A stretch of 22,563 nt of DNA from Carex sylvatica (GCA_964058845.1 CAXKVR010000402.1:1-22563); one strand, 5' to 3'. Positions 10,105 through 19,870 are shown, counted from the stretch's first letter. Notes: generated by a model not told the origin, from the letters alone. Made by a program: numbers and translations.

Positions 10105-10347
10105 TACGTGAAGTATACAAAAATTTCAAGCGATCACTTAGTCTCTTTTTATGAGAAATACAAAATTTGGGTTTTTTTTGAACTAAAATCTTTAGGAGGA
10201 TTGTTTATGCTTGAAGATTTTCACTTAGCATGATTCTCTTTTAAAGTTGGCCATAAAAATTATATCGAACAATTCTGATGAAATTATAACACAATCAACT
10301 TCATTAACAAACTATACATGAAAATGAAACAGAATTCACATGATCTG

Positions 10348-10355
10348 TTGACGTC
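10348..10355 (+). promoter_or_regulatory. W-box core overlapping a TGACG motif
   Basis: TTGACGTC combines the WRKY core TTGAC and the TGA-factor core TGACG about 670 bp upstream of the likely transcription start. Both motif types are established in PR gene promoters. One copy can arise by chance. Confidence 0.3.
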
Positions 10356-10643
10356 CTTAGAAAAAAGAACGCCAAAATACATCTATCCTAATTTCCAATA
10401 ACGTAAAAAAAACAAGGAGATCATCTATCCTAATTTCCAAAATACATCTATACGATTTCGATTATATTATTGATTTTCTCCGCAAGTTCAAAAATATTGG
10501 ATAATTTCTATTCTCATCGTCGAAATATAGCAAGAGAGATCCATCGTAGATATCAGAAGAAGAGAAATAAAGAAACAAAAAGCAAAATTGCTAAAAACCA
10601 GAGTCTCTTCAATTTTAATTGTAACTATATATCGTGTGCAGTG

Positions 10644-10652
10644 CACGTGACG
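10644..10652 (+). promoter_or_regulatory. G-box CACGTG fused to TGACG
   Basis: CACGTGACG lies about 375 bp upstream of the likely start. G-boxes bind bZIP and bHLH factors (ABA or jasmonate responses), and TGACG binds TGA factors. The composite makes regulation of PR-10 plausible but unproven. Confidence 0.35.
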
Positions 10653-10985
10653 AGTACATATCTAACTAAAGTTAGACCTTCTACACGTAAAAAAAAAAAT
10701 TTAATCAAAAGAAGACATACTATTTAATTGGACACTGATGTTCAATTTAAAATTTTATCTTTTAATCAGATCTGAATATCTATGTGCTTACTATTTAATA
10801 TAAGAATGAGATTAAAAAATAACATTTAGAAAACATATTCTAGATAGTCAATAATATTGACATGCCTGGAAAAAAAATAGAACAAAACATATCGGCAAGA
10901 TTGAATTCAAAGTTGGAGAACTTATTTATGTCCCATTCATTCCATAGTCCTCACCAACTACGGTAGCACATATTTATCTATTATT

Positions 10986-10993
10986 TATATAAA
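10986..10993 (+). promoter_or_regulatory. TATA box of the PR-10 gene
   Basis: TATATAAA followed by a CCC run is a canonical plant TATA box about 95 bp before the ATG. It predicts a start near 11018-11025 and a leader of about 65 nt. Confidence 0.7.
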
Positions 10994-11087
10994 CCCTTTG
11001 AAGTCTCACTGCATCTACCAGCACAATCAACACTTCAGCACTCTTGATTAATTATTCAATCTCGACTAAGCTTTTTCTTAAGAAACC

Positions 11088-11720
11088 ATGAGCTCCAGCT
11101 GGACAATCGAGATTGAGACAGTTGTGCCGGCCCCTCACCTCTTCAAGGCAGCCGTGGTGGACTGGCACAACTTGGCTCCCAAGATTGCCTCTGACAAAAT
11201 CGTTAGCGCTGTTCCGGTAGAGGGCACTGGTGGTGTCGGTAGCATCAGGCAATTCAACTTTACACCAGGTACTGTTCTCCACACACACACACATAGAGGT
11301 TGGCTACTATACTTATATAAGCATATTCTTATATATACTTATAACTCATTTTTGTGTTTTCAATGTCCAAATGGTCGATCTGAACCGTTAGATGTGATCT
11401 CTATATTGAAATGTGCTTGGAGACCAAATTTTACATTTTTCTGAATTTTTTTACTATTTATTAAGTTACTTTGAAAATCGATGATCTAACGGTGGCTTAA
11501 CAAAACAGTAAAATCAGAAGCCACCGTTGGATCAGCGATTTTCAAAGTGGCTTAATAAATAGTAAAAAAAATTCAGAAAAATGTAAAATTTGGTCTCCAA
11601 GCACATTTCAATATAGAGATCACATATAACGGTTCAGATCGACCATTTAGACATTGAAAACACAAAAATGAGTTATAAGCATATGTGGGGATATGCTTAT
11701 ATAAGCATAGTAGCCAACCC

Positions 11721-11753
<33 letters not shown>

Positions 11754-12863
11754 TGTGTGTGTGTCTCGGTTATTGCTTCAATGAGTGACTATTTAAATTC
11801 TTTTCACATGTTAAAGTAGAGTCTGGCTAGTATAACATTGGTGTCATCTGACACTAACTTCAAAATTTATTGAATAGACTTTAAACGATTAATTCAAACC
11901 GTTCAAATCGATTTACTTTATGAGTGATGCGTTTACATACAATTTTTGTTTTTATATTTTCGAGTTATTTTTGTATCAAATCAAGCGGTAAAAATGTTGA
12001 AAAATGAATATATTAAAATTAACTTAAAAACTCACTCATTTGACCGCTTGATTTGGTACTAAATAAGTTCAAAAATTTATAAATTTACATATAAACACAC
12101 AACTAATGAAGTAGATCGGTTTGAATGATTTGAATTCACCATTTAAAGTTGATTCGAAAGATTTTAGAGTTGACGTTATATAGGCTTAAATGACACTGAT
12201 GTTATATTTAAGATACTCTTAAATATATTGTTTTCAAAATACTATCTCAAGCATATGAAGCTACAATTATCTGAAGTGAGTACAAATGGAAATAAATCTG
12301 CTGTGATCCATAGGAATTGCATGATTCTGTAATTTCAAATCCAACCTTTCATTTGTTTTGAGATTCGTGCATGAAAATAACTTCTATTGAGATTCGTACA
12401 TTTAGAAAAATGAAAGGTTTGATTTGAAATAACAGGTCCCTGCAATTTCTTTCGGATCGCAGCAGATTTATTTCCAAAGATGATAACTAATTATGCTCTT
12501 GAAGTTTCTTTTGGTAAATAGTTAGACAAAAATATCAATGGAACTATTCTGACAAGATGCAATTCTGCAGGTGGTCCCTTCCCCCTTATAAAGGAGCGCC
12601 TGGACTTTTTAGATGTTGAGAAATGTGAGGCCAAATCAACCCTTGTCGAGGGTGGCGGGCTCGGTATCCATGTTGAGTGTGCATCGACCCACATCAAGGT
12701 CGAACCCAAAGCCAAAGGCAGCGTGGTCAAAGTAACCGGAACCTACAAGCCACTGCCTGGAGTCAGTGTTGCAGAGGAGAATGAGAAGGCCAAGGCAGCT
12801 TTCAGTGAAGTTATTAAGGGATGCGAGGCGTTCCTTGTCGCCAACCCTGATGCCTATAACTAA
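11088..12863 (+). CDS. PR-10 / Bet v 1-like pathogenesis-related protein, two exons
   Basis: Exon 1 is 11088-11268 and exon 2 is 12571-12863, joined across a GT–AG intron (CCAG|GTACTG ... CTGCAG|GTGG) into 157 codons, the usual PR-10 length. The split falls within the codon for Gly61, the conserved intron position of the family. The glycine-rich P-loop GTGGVGSI is at residues 46-53; Glu96 and Glu146 match conserved ligand-pocket positions; the C terminus NPDAYN resembles Bet v 1 ends. WHNLAPKI and LVEGGGLG resemble asparagus AoPR1-type monocot proteins. PR-10 proteins are small cytosolic proteins with a hydrophobic cavity binding cytokinins, flavonoids and other ligands; many are induced by wounding or pathogens. 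No signal peptide is present, as expected. The exact ligand cannot be inferred. The intron (1302 nt) is unusually long and consists mostly of three foldback elements. Confidence 0.95.
11279..11293 (+). repeat. (CA)n microsatellite at the 5' edge of the intron element
   Basis: About seven CA units lie 10 nt inside the PR-10 donor site. They mirror the (GT) run on the far side of the foldback, so the two could pair in the transcript. Confidence 0.85.
11295..11724. mobile_element. foldback MITE in the PR-10 intron, about 430 bp
   Basis: Near-perfect long inverted repeat: the left end AGAGGTTGGCTACTATACTT matches the reverse of the right end (GCATAGTAGCCAACCCCTCT), and the similarity continues to a centre near 11510, including GGTCGATCTGAACCGTT in the left arm and its reverse in the right arm. 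The left end abuts a (CA) run and the right end a (CT)/(AT)/(GT) run. Insertion at a dinucleotide repeat hides any target duplication. High arm identity suggests a young copy. It is non-coding. Confidence 0.85.
11718..11764 (+). repeat. compound (CT)n(AT)n(GT)n microsatellite
   Basis: Contiguous CT, AT and GT runs form a compound microsatellite inside the PR-10 intron, immediately after the foldback element. It is likely to be length-polymorphic. Confidence 0.9.
11825..12215. mobile_element. second foldback element in the PR-10 intron, about 390 bp
   Basis: The left arm begins around GTATAACATTGGTGTCAT; the right arm ends with ATGACACTGATGTTATAT. Inner matches include ATCAAGCGGT against ACCGCTTGAT and TTCAAACCGTTCAAATCGAT against ATCGGTTTGAATGATTTGAA. 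The arms are more diverged than in the first element, so this copy looks older and belongs to another family. No target duplication is resolved. Confidence 0.7.
12287..12476. mobile_element. third foldback element in the PR-10 intron, 190 bp
   Basis: The terminal repeats TGGAAATAAATCTGCTGTGA (left) and the reverse of CGCAGCAGATTTATTTCCA (right) agree with one mismatch over 23 nt. Inner arms match as well (AATTTCAAATC, CCTTTCATTT and their reverses). It ends 94 nt before the exon 2 acceptor. It is non-coding. Confidence 0.8.
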
Positions 12864-12882
12864 ATCTTGAGGAATAGCAGAG

Positions 12883-12888
12883 AATAAA
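12883..12888 (+). promoter_or_regulatory. poly(A) signal candidate of the PR-10 gene
   Basis: AATAAA occurs 20 nt after the stop codon. This is closer to the stop than usual, and weaker AT-rich signals further on (about 13040) could be used instead. Confidence 0.4.
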
Positions 12889-12889
12889 T

Positions 12890-13340
12890 AATACCAGAGT
12901 TGCTGAGACCTGAGAGGGTCTCCTTTGGTTATCGTGTGGTTTTGGTGTGATATCTTAGCTTTTCTGGTTTGGGAGAATGGCTTGGAGAAGTACTGTTTTT
13001 TGCTTGTTCAAATAAGAGGAGGATTATGTACTGATGTTATTCTATTTAATATTAAAAAAAAAAAACTGTTGTCATCAATTAATCATACTTTCAAAGAAGG
13101 AGAGAGTTTTCAGCAATTTAAAAAGTGCAAATAATGTTTTCTTCAGAGTGATCACATCATTATAGGAGCAAAACTAGAAAATTCAGATTGAGGAATTGAA
13201 TAGTAAAATGCATAATGTGTAGTAGTGGAATTTGAACTAGAATTATCAAAACTACAAAGTATACTAAAATACGAATAAACATGTAGTATTTATGAGAGAG
13301 ACTGAACCAAATATACAGTAATTTTTAAAAATATTATGTC
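12890..13340. repeat. PR-10 3' flank, including one copy of a dispersed repeat
   Basis: From about 13168 to 13310 the phrase order AACTAGAAAATT, GAATTGAATAG, AATATGT-like and TATGAGAGAGACTGAAC is similar to 21100-21220. The two stretches appear to be copies of one dispersed repeat. The 69-codon frame at 12925-13134 is PR-10 3' flank read by chance. Confidence 0.4.
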
Positions 13341-13652
13341 TTAAAAAATAATAAATCAAATAATCATATTTTTTGAAATTTTTTTTTTTAGACACGGCCG
13401 CATCTAGGGGATGCGGACCATTTCTGGGGTGGCCGCATGTAGGGGCTGAGGCTCCTTTTTTTTTCCTCGTGCAGAGGAAGGAAAAAGAGAAGAGAAAAAA
13501 AGGGGGTCTCAGCCTCTAGATGCGGCCACTCCAGAAATGGTCCGCATCCCCTAGATGCGGCCTCCATAAAAGTGGCCTCATCTAAGAGATGTGATCGTGT
13601 TAAAATTCAATTTTTTCAGAAAACGTGGTTATTTAATTTATTATTTTTTAGA
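13341..13652. mobile_element. long foldback with a GC-rich CCGCATC/GATGCGG core
   Basis: The outer arms (TTAAAAAATAATAAAT at left, ATTTATTATTTTTTAGAG at right) enclose inner arms at about 13396-13455 and 13505-13562. The inner arms match over about 58 nt with only a handful of changes. The inner arms contain a 24-nt near-palindrome (GGCCGCATCTAGGGGATG, then CGGACC), which recurs in degenerate form at about 13431, 13513 and 13574. The apex is purine/pyrimidine-rich (CCTTTTTTTTTCC against GAAAAAGAG). No target duplication is resolved. The very high arm identity implies recent formation. The element class is unknown. Confidence 0.75.
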
Positions 13653-13680
13653 GTATTATATATTTAATTTTTTTGGCCAA

Positions 13681-13700
13681 ATATATATATATATATATTA
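13681..13700 (+). repeat. (AT)n microsatellite
   Basis: Nine or more uninterrupted AT units within a longer AT-rich tract. Confidence 0.85.
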
Positions 13701-14906
13701 AAAAAATACAATTAAATTTTAATATATATAATTAAAAATTAAATATATAATTTGTAAAACATGTTGTGCCATGTCATTACTAAACACGACATAATTGACA
13801 AATGTGTCGTGCCAGTATGACACGAGGTTTAATATACCATTTGTAGTAACAAAATATGCTAGTTTCAAAATGAGCACAATATGTGTCGTGTTGATGTGTC
13901 AAGCCGTGCAATGTCATATATATCATTTCTTTGTCAGTGATAAATCATCAAAACATGTTTAGAAAGGAAAAAAAAAAAACTTCCAATGAAGTTGAAAAAT
14001 TATGATATATTAACAGTAAAATCTTAATAATTTTTATTTTATTTTTAACTTTTTTCCCAAATAAATGTAAGAAATACTAAAAGAAATTGCATTAAAATTA
14101 ATTCAAAACATTGTCTGATATTAGTTAATTATAAGTAATTTCAATGATTTTTTTTTTCTGATATTTCCAATTATAAACAAGCATGTTAATTTGTCCGTTG
14201 ATTGAACAAAATGCGGTTAATAATCTAAGCATGCTCTACAATTTTTAACATGTTAAAATATGTGTGCTTTGATATCACACTTGTTATTGGCTTACATGCA
14301 TACTTTTATAAAATAAATTAATTTTAACTGTTTGAATTTATTATTTGAAATTAATATGATATATTTTTAAAATTGTGCTTTTTGATTGGTATGGGAGGTT
14401 TCAAATTTTTTAGAAAGTGCTTATGTCAGAATATAAATTTAAAGGTAGTCGGAAAAAAATGTAGATATAGTTGCAAATAATAGGTACAAATTAGAGAGAG
14501 AAATTAAGAATTTGAAACAATAGTTACTGAAATAAACATAACAATTATTTTCAATTAAAAAATTATCAATAAAAAACAAACTCTTTAGGATAATATTAAA
14601 ATTTATACAACGACAAACGAAACCGTTCATTTACATAAATCAACCATAAATAATAATTGAAATGATCCAATACTTTGAATTTTCTAAAGCTTCGCATTAG
14701 AAATTGGGCCTTGAATTTCACAAACTTTAAAAACGTCTTTCATAAGTAACATTGGGCCTTAGAATTTAAGGAATTAGTGGGCCTAAAGAATTTCTCCCTC
14801 ATAAATTACTAAATTTTATCTTTTGTCATAAACTAATCACTCAACTTTAATTTATTCTTAATTTATTCTTCCGTAGATATTAAATTTTTTAATTGTTACA
14901 ATTAAA
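13701..14906. other. intergenic stretch, nothing coding recognised
   Basis: AT-rich. Between 13770 and 13910 there are several CGTGCC, GTGTCGTG and ACACGAC motifs similar in flavour to 6640-7090, suggesting decayed transposon sequence. The rest, including the 63-codon minus-strand frame at 14630-14439, shows no family features. Confidence 0.4.
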
Positions 14907-14909
14907 TTA

Positions 14910-15035
14910 GGGTAATGATTTTGTTAACATATCAGTTTTTGCTTCATGCATCGCACTGAGTATAGAACTAAAACGTCACTTCATATGAATAATGTGCTGC
15001 ATGAAGCCAAAACTGCTATGTTAAAATATTCACCC
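14910..15035. mobile_element. 126-bp Tourist/Harbinger-like MITE flanked by TTA
   Basis: The left end GGGTAATGATTTTGTTAACAT is matched by the reverse of ATGTTAAAATATTCACCC at the right. TTA lies on both sides (14907-14909 and 15036-15038), the classical PIF/Harbinger target duplication. Inner arms TGCTTCATGCATCGCAC and GTGCTGCATGAAGCC also pair. A second member of the family lies at 19036-19237. Confidence 0.85.
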
Positions 15036-15039
15036 TTAA

Positions 15040-15756
15040 ATCACTTTGTTACTATCTCTATACAAAATACTAACGAATTATAATCATCTATTTTCATTTC
15101 TTTTATATTATTATATTAGTATTTTGAACAGAAATTTGTCTTGAGACCCATTTTAATAAATTTGATACTTCTTCTAAAATAACATGCTCCTTAAATTAGT
15201 TAAATGAATAAATTAGAATGATACAAGTTCCGATATGCAAAACATAATTTAATGAGCAAATCAAAGCATAATAACAATACAAAAAAAAAATGAACTGTAG
15301 TGGCACGGATTATGTCTCTCTATAAAAGAATTGCATATTAAATTCTCATAAATAACACCTAAAAGATGCTACGGTATACCGGACCGTTTAATAAACAAAC
15401 AACAATAAAAAAAAAAAAGCAACAAATTAACAAGCTACCAGATGTTGTCTCGTTCGCGCCAAATTTTGGTGTGGTCTTTCCGTTGCTCTCACGTCTCCAT
15501 CCTTGCTTGAATAAAACGATAGATTAATAATTAATTATTCCTCTTCCAACTGATGTGACTATTCTAACCTCCAAAGCCCAATTCAAAATTGACTAATCTG
15601 ATTAAATTAAACCCACATGCGACCGTTTTTAATTCTCTCTTTCCTTCCAGATCCAAAATGGAAGTCAACTAGACAACCACTGACTCTTAAAACCTCTCTC
15701 TTTCCTTCTCTATTTCTCCTTCTCTATCTAGGGTTAAGAGAAAGGGGCAAGGTAGG
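15040..15756 (+). promoter_or_regulatory. upstream region of the polyol transporter gene
   Basis: No gene is seen. There is no strong TATA box. A pyrimidine patch at 15693-15729 (CCTCTCTCTTTCCTTCTCTA onward), with a shorter one near 15635-15650, marks the likely leader; such Y patches are typical of plant core promoters. A CCAAT-like box (about 15578) and a TTGAC core (15589-15593) lie upstream but are single motifs. Confidence 0.45.
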
Positions 15757-18284
15757 ATGAGTTTGGTCAATGGATATGTGAAGTACAATGGGGTCGGAAA
15801 AGGCGACGAGGATAGCCGGAATAGGAGGAACGACACCAAGAGATATGTGTATGCTTGTGCCACATTTGCTTCTCTTAATTCTGTTCTACTTGGCTATGGT
15901 AACATTTTCTTTTTTATCAAGTGATTTTTTGGTTAGTTACATGGGAACTTTAATTTTCTGTTTTAATCCTATAAAGTTATAAAAATAATTTAGACTACAA
16001 TGTAATACATTTAGAGTGAGGCTATGGTACTATGCATAGTGCGGATTGGTCCGAAATACATATCAACATTTTCGTTCTCAAATGCTAAATAGTCGATCTG
16101 AATCATTCAACATGATTTCCATACACAAATGTAGTTGTAATTTTAGAATTTTTTTACTATTTTCTTTAGATTGGTAAAAAATTTTATTATCTTTGAACGG
16201 ACACACACCCACAAAAAAATTTAGAGGTATTTGATTTTCTCCAAAACCTCAACCAGAAATTGACACAAAAATTATTCAAATCACATATGTGATTTTCTCC
16301 AAAATTAGAGGAGGGAAAAAATCATTCAAATCATATATGTAATATTCTCCAAAACCTCAACCAGAAATGGACACAATTTTTTTTTTTTTGTGTCTCTGTT
16401 TTACTCTATTCATCATAAAACCAGAGGCATAAAAAATTCAAAAATTCAAAAATATCATTCTGACAAAAATTAGCTTGACTCTTTCTCCAACAGATGTTGG
16501 CGTGATGAGTGGAGCAATCCTTTTCATCCAAAAAGACCTAATGATAACAGAGTTCCAAGAAGAGCTCCTAATTGGGTGCTTGAGCATCATAGCACTCATT
16601 GGCAGCCTGACAGGTGGCCGCACCTCTGACGCCATTGGTCGGAAATGGACAATTGCACTGGCGGCCGTAGTTTTTCAAACTGGTGCCGCTATAATGGCGT
16701 TGTCACCTTCATTTGAAGTACTGATGATAGGCCGTCTTCTTGCGGGAGTCGGTATCGGCTTTGGTGTTATGATTGCACCGGTATATATTGCCGAGATATC
16801 CCCTGCCATGGCACGGGGAACTTTGACATCGTTTCCGGAGATATTTATTAATCTTGGGATCTTGCTCGGGTACATATCCAATTACGCCTTCTCGGGCCTC
16901 TCGGAGCATATAAATTGGCGAATAATGTTAGGTATGAGAAATAAATTAATTAGTCTTATTAATTACTAGTAAATTGTCAGGCCCTACTATTTTCTTTAAT
17001 AACCTGGTCCTGAGTATCAGAACAGTGAGGGTATTAAAATCTTTGCATTTAAAGTTTCTGATAACATGTGATCAATTTCAGTCTCTTATTGCAGTATTTA
17101 TATTTTATATGCCATTTTTATCATTTGTTAAACAAACTGACAAGAAACACTCTGTAATTGATAAAAAAATGGCTAAAATGTGCTCAAATTATTCATATAT
17201 CATACCTTGAAATCTCAATTGAAGTCAAAGAGAACCACTAAACAAGAGTTTTTTTTTTTTTTTTTTCATTCCAGTAATAAGTACTATTGTAAAAATTGAG
17301 ATTCAGGAATTTTTAATATGGTGCTGCACTTTTTATATCACATCAGGTGTTGGCATCATCCCATCTATCTTTATTGGCTTTGCACTCTTTTTCATACCGG
17401 AGTCGCCGAGGTGGCTAGTAATGCAAAACAGAGAGAAAGAAGCAAGAGCTGTACTTCTTCGCATAAATGAGACTGAATCGGAGGCAATGGAGAGATTACA
17501 TGAGATCCAAGAGGCCGCAAACCCCGCAAAGAAACCCGAGGAAAGAGCTGTATGGAGAGAGATCTTCAACCCAACTCCATCCTTTCGCCGTATGCTTATA
17601 ACAGGATGCGGCATCCAATGCTTCCAACAAATTACAGGGATTGATGCCACAGTTTATTACAGTCCAACTATTTTTCGTGATGCAGGTATACAATCCGATA
17701 AACAGATACTTGCTGCCACTGTTGCCGTAGGGTTCACAAAGACCATGTTCATCTTGGTTGCAATATTTCTAATCGATCGAGTTGGCAGGAAGCCACTTCT
17801 GTATGTTAGCACAATCGGCATGACTGCATGTTTGGCTCTTTTAGGAATTGCTTTAACACACCAGCATGTGTCGGGTCTGGTATCGCCAGATGTCGGTGTC
17901 GGACTTGCGATCTTTGCTGTTTGTGGAAATGTTGCTTTCTTTTCAGTTGGTATGGGGCCCATTTGCTGGGTTCTGACATCAGAGATATTTCCACTGAGAT
18001 TAAGAGCTCAGGCTTCAGCAGTTGGAGCAGTTGGTAATAGACTAAGCAGTGGATTGGTGGCAATGTCATTCTTGTCAGTATCACATAAGATAACAGTTGC
18101 TGGGACATTCTTTATTTTCTCTTTTCTATCTCTTCTCTCTGTCTTTTTTGTGTATAGATTTGTTCCTGAGACAAAGGGAAAGTCCTTGGAACAGATTGAA
18201 ATGCTGTTTCAAAGCGAGGTTGATTGGCGAAGAGGTCGTGAATTTCAGCTCACTGATGTTGAAAGACTAGTGCAAAAGTATTAA
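15757..18284 (+). CDS. polyol/monosaccharide H+ symporter, PLT4-like, three exons
   Basis: Exons 15757-15898, 16494-16931 and 17347-18284 join in frame (G|GTAACA...CAACAG|AT; G|GTATGA...ATCAG|GT) into 505 codons, typical of PLT/PMT transporters. The protein is a 12-helix major facilitator of the sugar porter type. It has TM1 ending LLGYDVGVMSGA (44-55), the loop 2-3 signature GGRTSDAIGRK (88-98), PVYIAEISPAMARG (143-156), PESPRWLV (211-218), QQITGIDATVYYSP (287-300) with the substrate-binding QQ, LIDRVGRKPLL (335-345), CWVLTSEIFPLRLRAQ (near 399-415) and VPETKGKSLEQIE (466-478). The wording in the loop and C-terminal half resembles my recollection of Arabidopsis PLT4 (At2g20780) more than PLT5. 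Members import linear polyols, inositol or monosaccharides with protons at the plasma membrane; the substrate here is not inferable. The ATG chosen gives a short hydrophilic N terminus. All splice junctions fall after the first base of a codon. Confidence 0.95.
16014..16196. mobile_element. half of a foldback element in intron 1 of the transporter gene
   Basis: The sequence from GTGAGGCTATGGTACTATGC through AGTCGATCTGAATCATTCAA to a TTTTTTTACTATTTTCTTTAGATTGGT-like run follows the order of the left arms of the elements at 645 and 11295, but no matching right arm follows. It is a truncated or decayed copy. It contains the shared GTCGATC block. Confidence 0.55.
16230..16385. repeat. imperfect tandem duplication in intron 1
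   Basis: CTCCAAAACCTCAACCAGAA and the following ATKGACACAA occur at 16239 and again at 16348 (period 109). The flanking ATTCAAATCAYATATGT is duplicated too. The duplication adds to the 595-nt intron and has no coding role. Confidence 0.75.
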
Positions 18285-18474
18285 TTATATTTTGAAATAA
18301 TTGTTTACTAAACTTTGACGAAGGTACATTACATTTTTTAGAAGATGGCAGTTTGTAGGAAATCCTGGGGAATTTTTGTTTTAAAACATATAGTGGTGGT
18401 TCATTGTGTTTTTTGTAGGTGATATTTCACTATTGGATAACATGCCAGGCAATAATTTGTGCCAGGTCTGGGGG
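18285..18474. other. 3' flank of the transporter gene
   Basis: AT-rich sequence right after the TAA. No canonical AATAAA is present; AATAAT at 18296-18301 is a weak candidate signal. Confidence 0.35.
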
Positions 18475-18838
18475 TGGTATGATGCCCGGTTGAAGCTGTT
18501 CGATCTGTGCTGAGATTTGTGTGCGCTTGAGTTGCACAATTTTAAAGCTGTCAGCACAAATCTTGATGCAATCTAACAGTTCCGACCAGGCATTAGACTG
18601 AATTTCATCCGATGCCCGTCAGATAAATCTTAGTTTTAAAACATTGGACTCAATTTTGTCAGTGGAATTAGGCTAAACCAAAAAGATAAATCCATGAACT
18701 TCAAAAGCTGTCCACACAAATCTTGATGCAGATCTAACAGTTCCGACCATGCCCATCAGATAAATCTCAGGTTTAAAACATTGGACTAAATTTTGTCAGT
18801 GGAATTAGGCCAAACCAAAAAAATAAATCCACGAATTT
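18475..18838. repeat. inverted arm plus direct tandem duplication
   Basis: A unit starting AAAGCTGTCAGCACAAATCT at 18544 is repeated directly at 18704 (period 160; the second copy lacks about 25 nt). Shared phrases include TCTAACAGTTCCGACCA, TTTAAAACATTGGACT and TTTTGTCAGTGGAATTAGG. The stretch at about 18475-18530 (ATGCCCGGTTGAAGCTGTT, GAGATTTGTGTGCGC) is a diverged reverse complement of the start of the unit. The cluster looks like a rearranged foldback element. Confidence 0.7.
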
Positions 18839-19035
18839 GAAGGACCTAATAATTTGTAAAACATTGAGGTATCATCAAAATTTTAATCTGTTTTGTTTTA
18901 TTCTTTGCTTAATTTTGTTAATTATTTCACAACAGGGGATACTCTTTAACACTCTTTATACTTGGTTTGTCATATTTGCTGTTGAGCTTTTAATTGGTGG
19001 GGTTATAAAATTGGGTAAAGAATAATGCCAAGGGA

Positions 19036-19237
19036 GGGGTAAAGATTTTAACATAGTTTTGATTTCATGCAGCGCACTAACAGAGCAGCATTACAAGCAC
19101 TAACTACAGAATCAAAACTATAGAGCAGCATTACATATAGAGTAGTTTTGACTTCATGCAGCGCACTAACAAAACAGCATTACATATGGTATGTGCGCTA
19201 CATGAAGCCAAACCTACTCTGTTAAAATATTTACCCC
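19036..19237. mobile_element. second copy of the GGGTAA...TTACCC MITE, internally duplicated
   Basis: The ends GGGGTAAAGATTTTAACATAG and the reverse of TGTTAAAATATTTACCCC match the 126-bp element at 14910, as does the inner TTCATGCAGCGCAC arm. About 40 nt (from TAGTTTTGATTTCATGCAGC to AGCAGCATTACA) occur twice inside (about 19055 and 19142), which explains the greater length of 202 bp. CAAGG lies near both ends, but a clean target duplication is not visible. Confidence 0.75.
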
Positions 19238-19308
19238 CAAGGAAGATACCGATATTAATTGGACTGGAATTCAAAGATTCTTCAATCAGTGTTGAAGAAA
19301 TTCAAAGT

Positions 19309-19870
19309 TTGGATCGGACCGGCCAATTAGATTCGGCACTAACCTGGTCAGAGGTGAAAAGAACGAAGTCTCTTTAATATTCGTGTCAAAATAGATCGGA
19401 CGGTTTGAATCCAAACTTAAATTTTGGGTTAGGAATCCGAATTTGGATCCGGACTGTCCAATCAGATTCCGCACCAATCTGGTCAGAGGTGAAAATAACA
19501 GAGCTTCTTAATATTAGTGTCAAAACAGATTGGACGGTCCAGATTCATACTCAAAATTTCGGTTAGGGATCCGAATTCGATCCACACACCGCATTGGATC
19601 CGGATCTCCTAAATAACTCAGCATTGAATCTGAACTCGAATCCAAATCTGAATCGAATTAGATTTCATGGGCTCTTTATATTGATCCAAACTCAAACTTT
19701 GAGTTTGATCTCTGATCATAATTCGTGTGGGGTTGGAGGCTTGAGGCGAGTCCAGATATCTGAAGTAACTCAAAATTTTAATTTAGATCCAAACCGTCTG
19801 ATTATTTCGAACCAGTCTGATCCGAGATAAAATTTACAAGTTCCTTCAATATTCGTGCTAAATTAATAAA
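19309..19870. repeat. divergent tandem array, about 134-bp unit, three copies
   Basis: Units begin at 19309 (TTGGATCGGACCGGCCAAT), 19443 (TTGGATCCGGACTGTCCAAT) and 19783 (TTAGATCCAAACCGTCTGAT). The first two share CTGGTCAGAGGTGAAAA, the TTAATATTMGTGTCAAAA phrase and GGACGGTYYRRATYCA. The third is more diverged and separated by unrelated sequence at about 19580-19740. GACGGTCC and ACTCAAAATT phrases also occur upstream of the PRP6 gene. The frames at 19156-19377 and 19594-19830 are repeat sequence. Confidence 0.7.

Larger units (their letters stand above)
10113..11087 (+). promoter_or_regulatory. upstream region of the PR-10 gene
   Basis: No gene lies here. The stretch from the hAT element to the PR-10 start holds candidate defence-type elements (listed separately), a TATA box and a leader of roughly 65-70 nt. 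The 85-codon frame at 10470-10727 is lysine-rich, AT-derived sequence with no family resemblance. Confidence 0.45.

Noticed and set aside
11088..11444. 118-codon single-exon reading of the PR-10 start
   Set aside because: After residue 61 it reads into the intron (CA repeat and foldback). A GT–AG intron at the conserved codon restores the full PR-10 protein.
15788..15982. 64-codon plus-strand frame at the transporter start
   Set aside because: It is in another frame from the real exon 1 (ATG at 15757), whose translation RYVYACATFASLNSVLLGY fits TM1 and joins exon 2 as GYDVGVMSG.
16475..16493. ATG at 16475 as the start of the transporter
   Set aside because: It lies in the intron 1 polypyrimidine/acceptor region. 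Using it would remove the first half of TM1; the 15757 exon supplies it.
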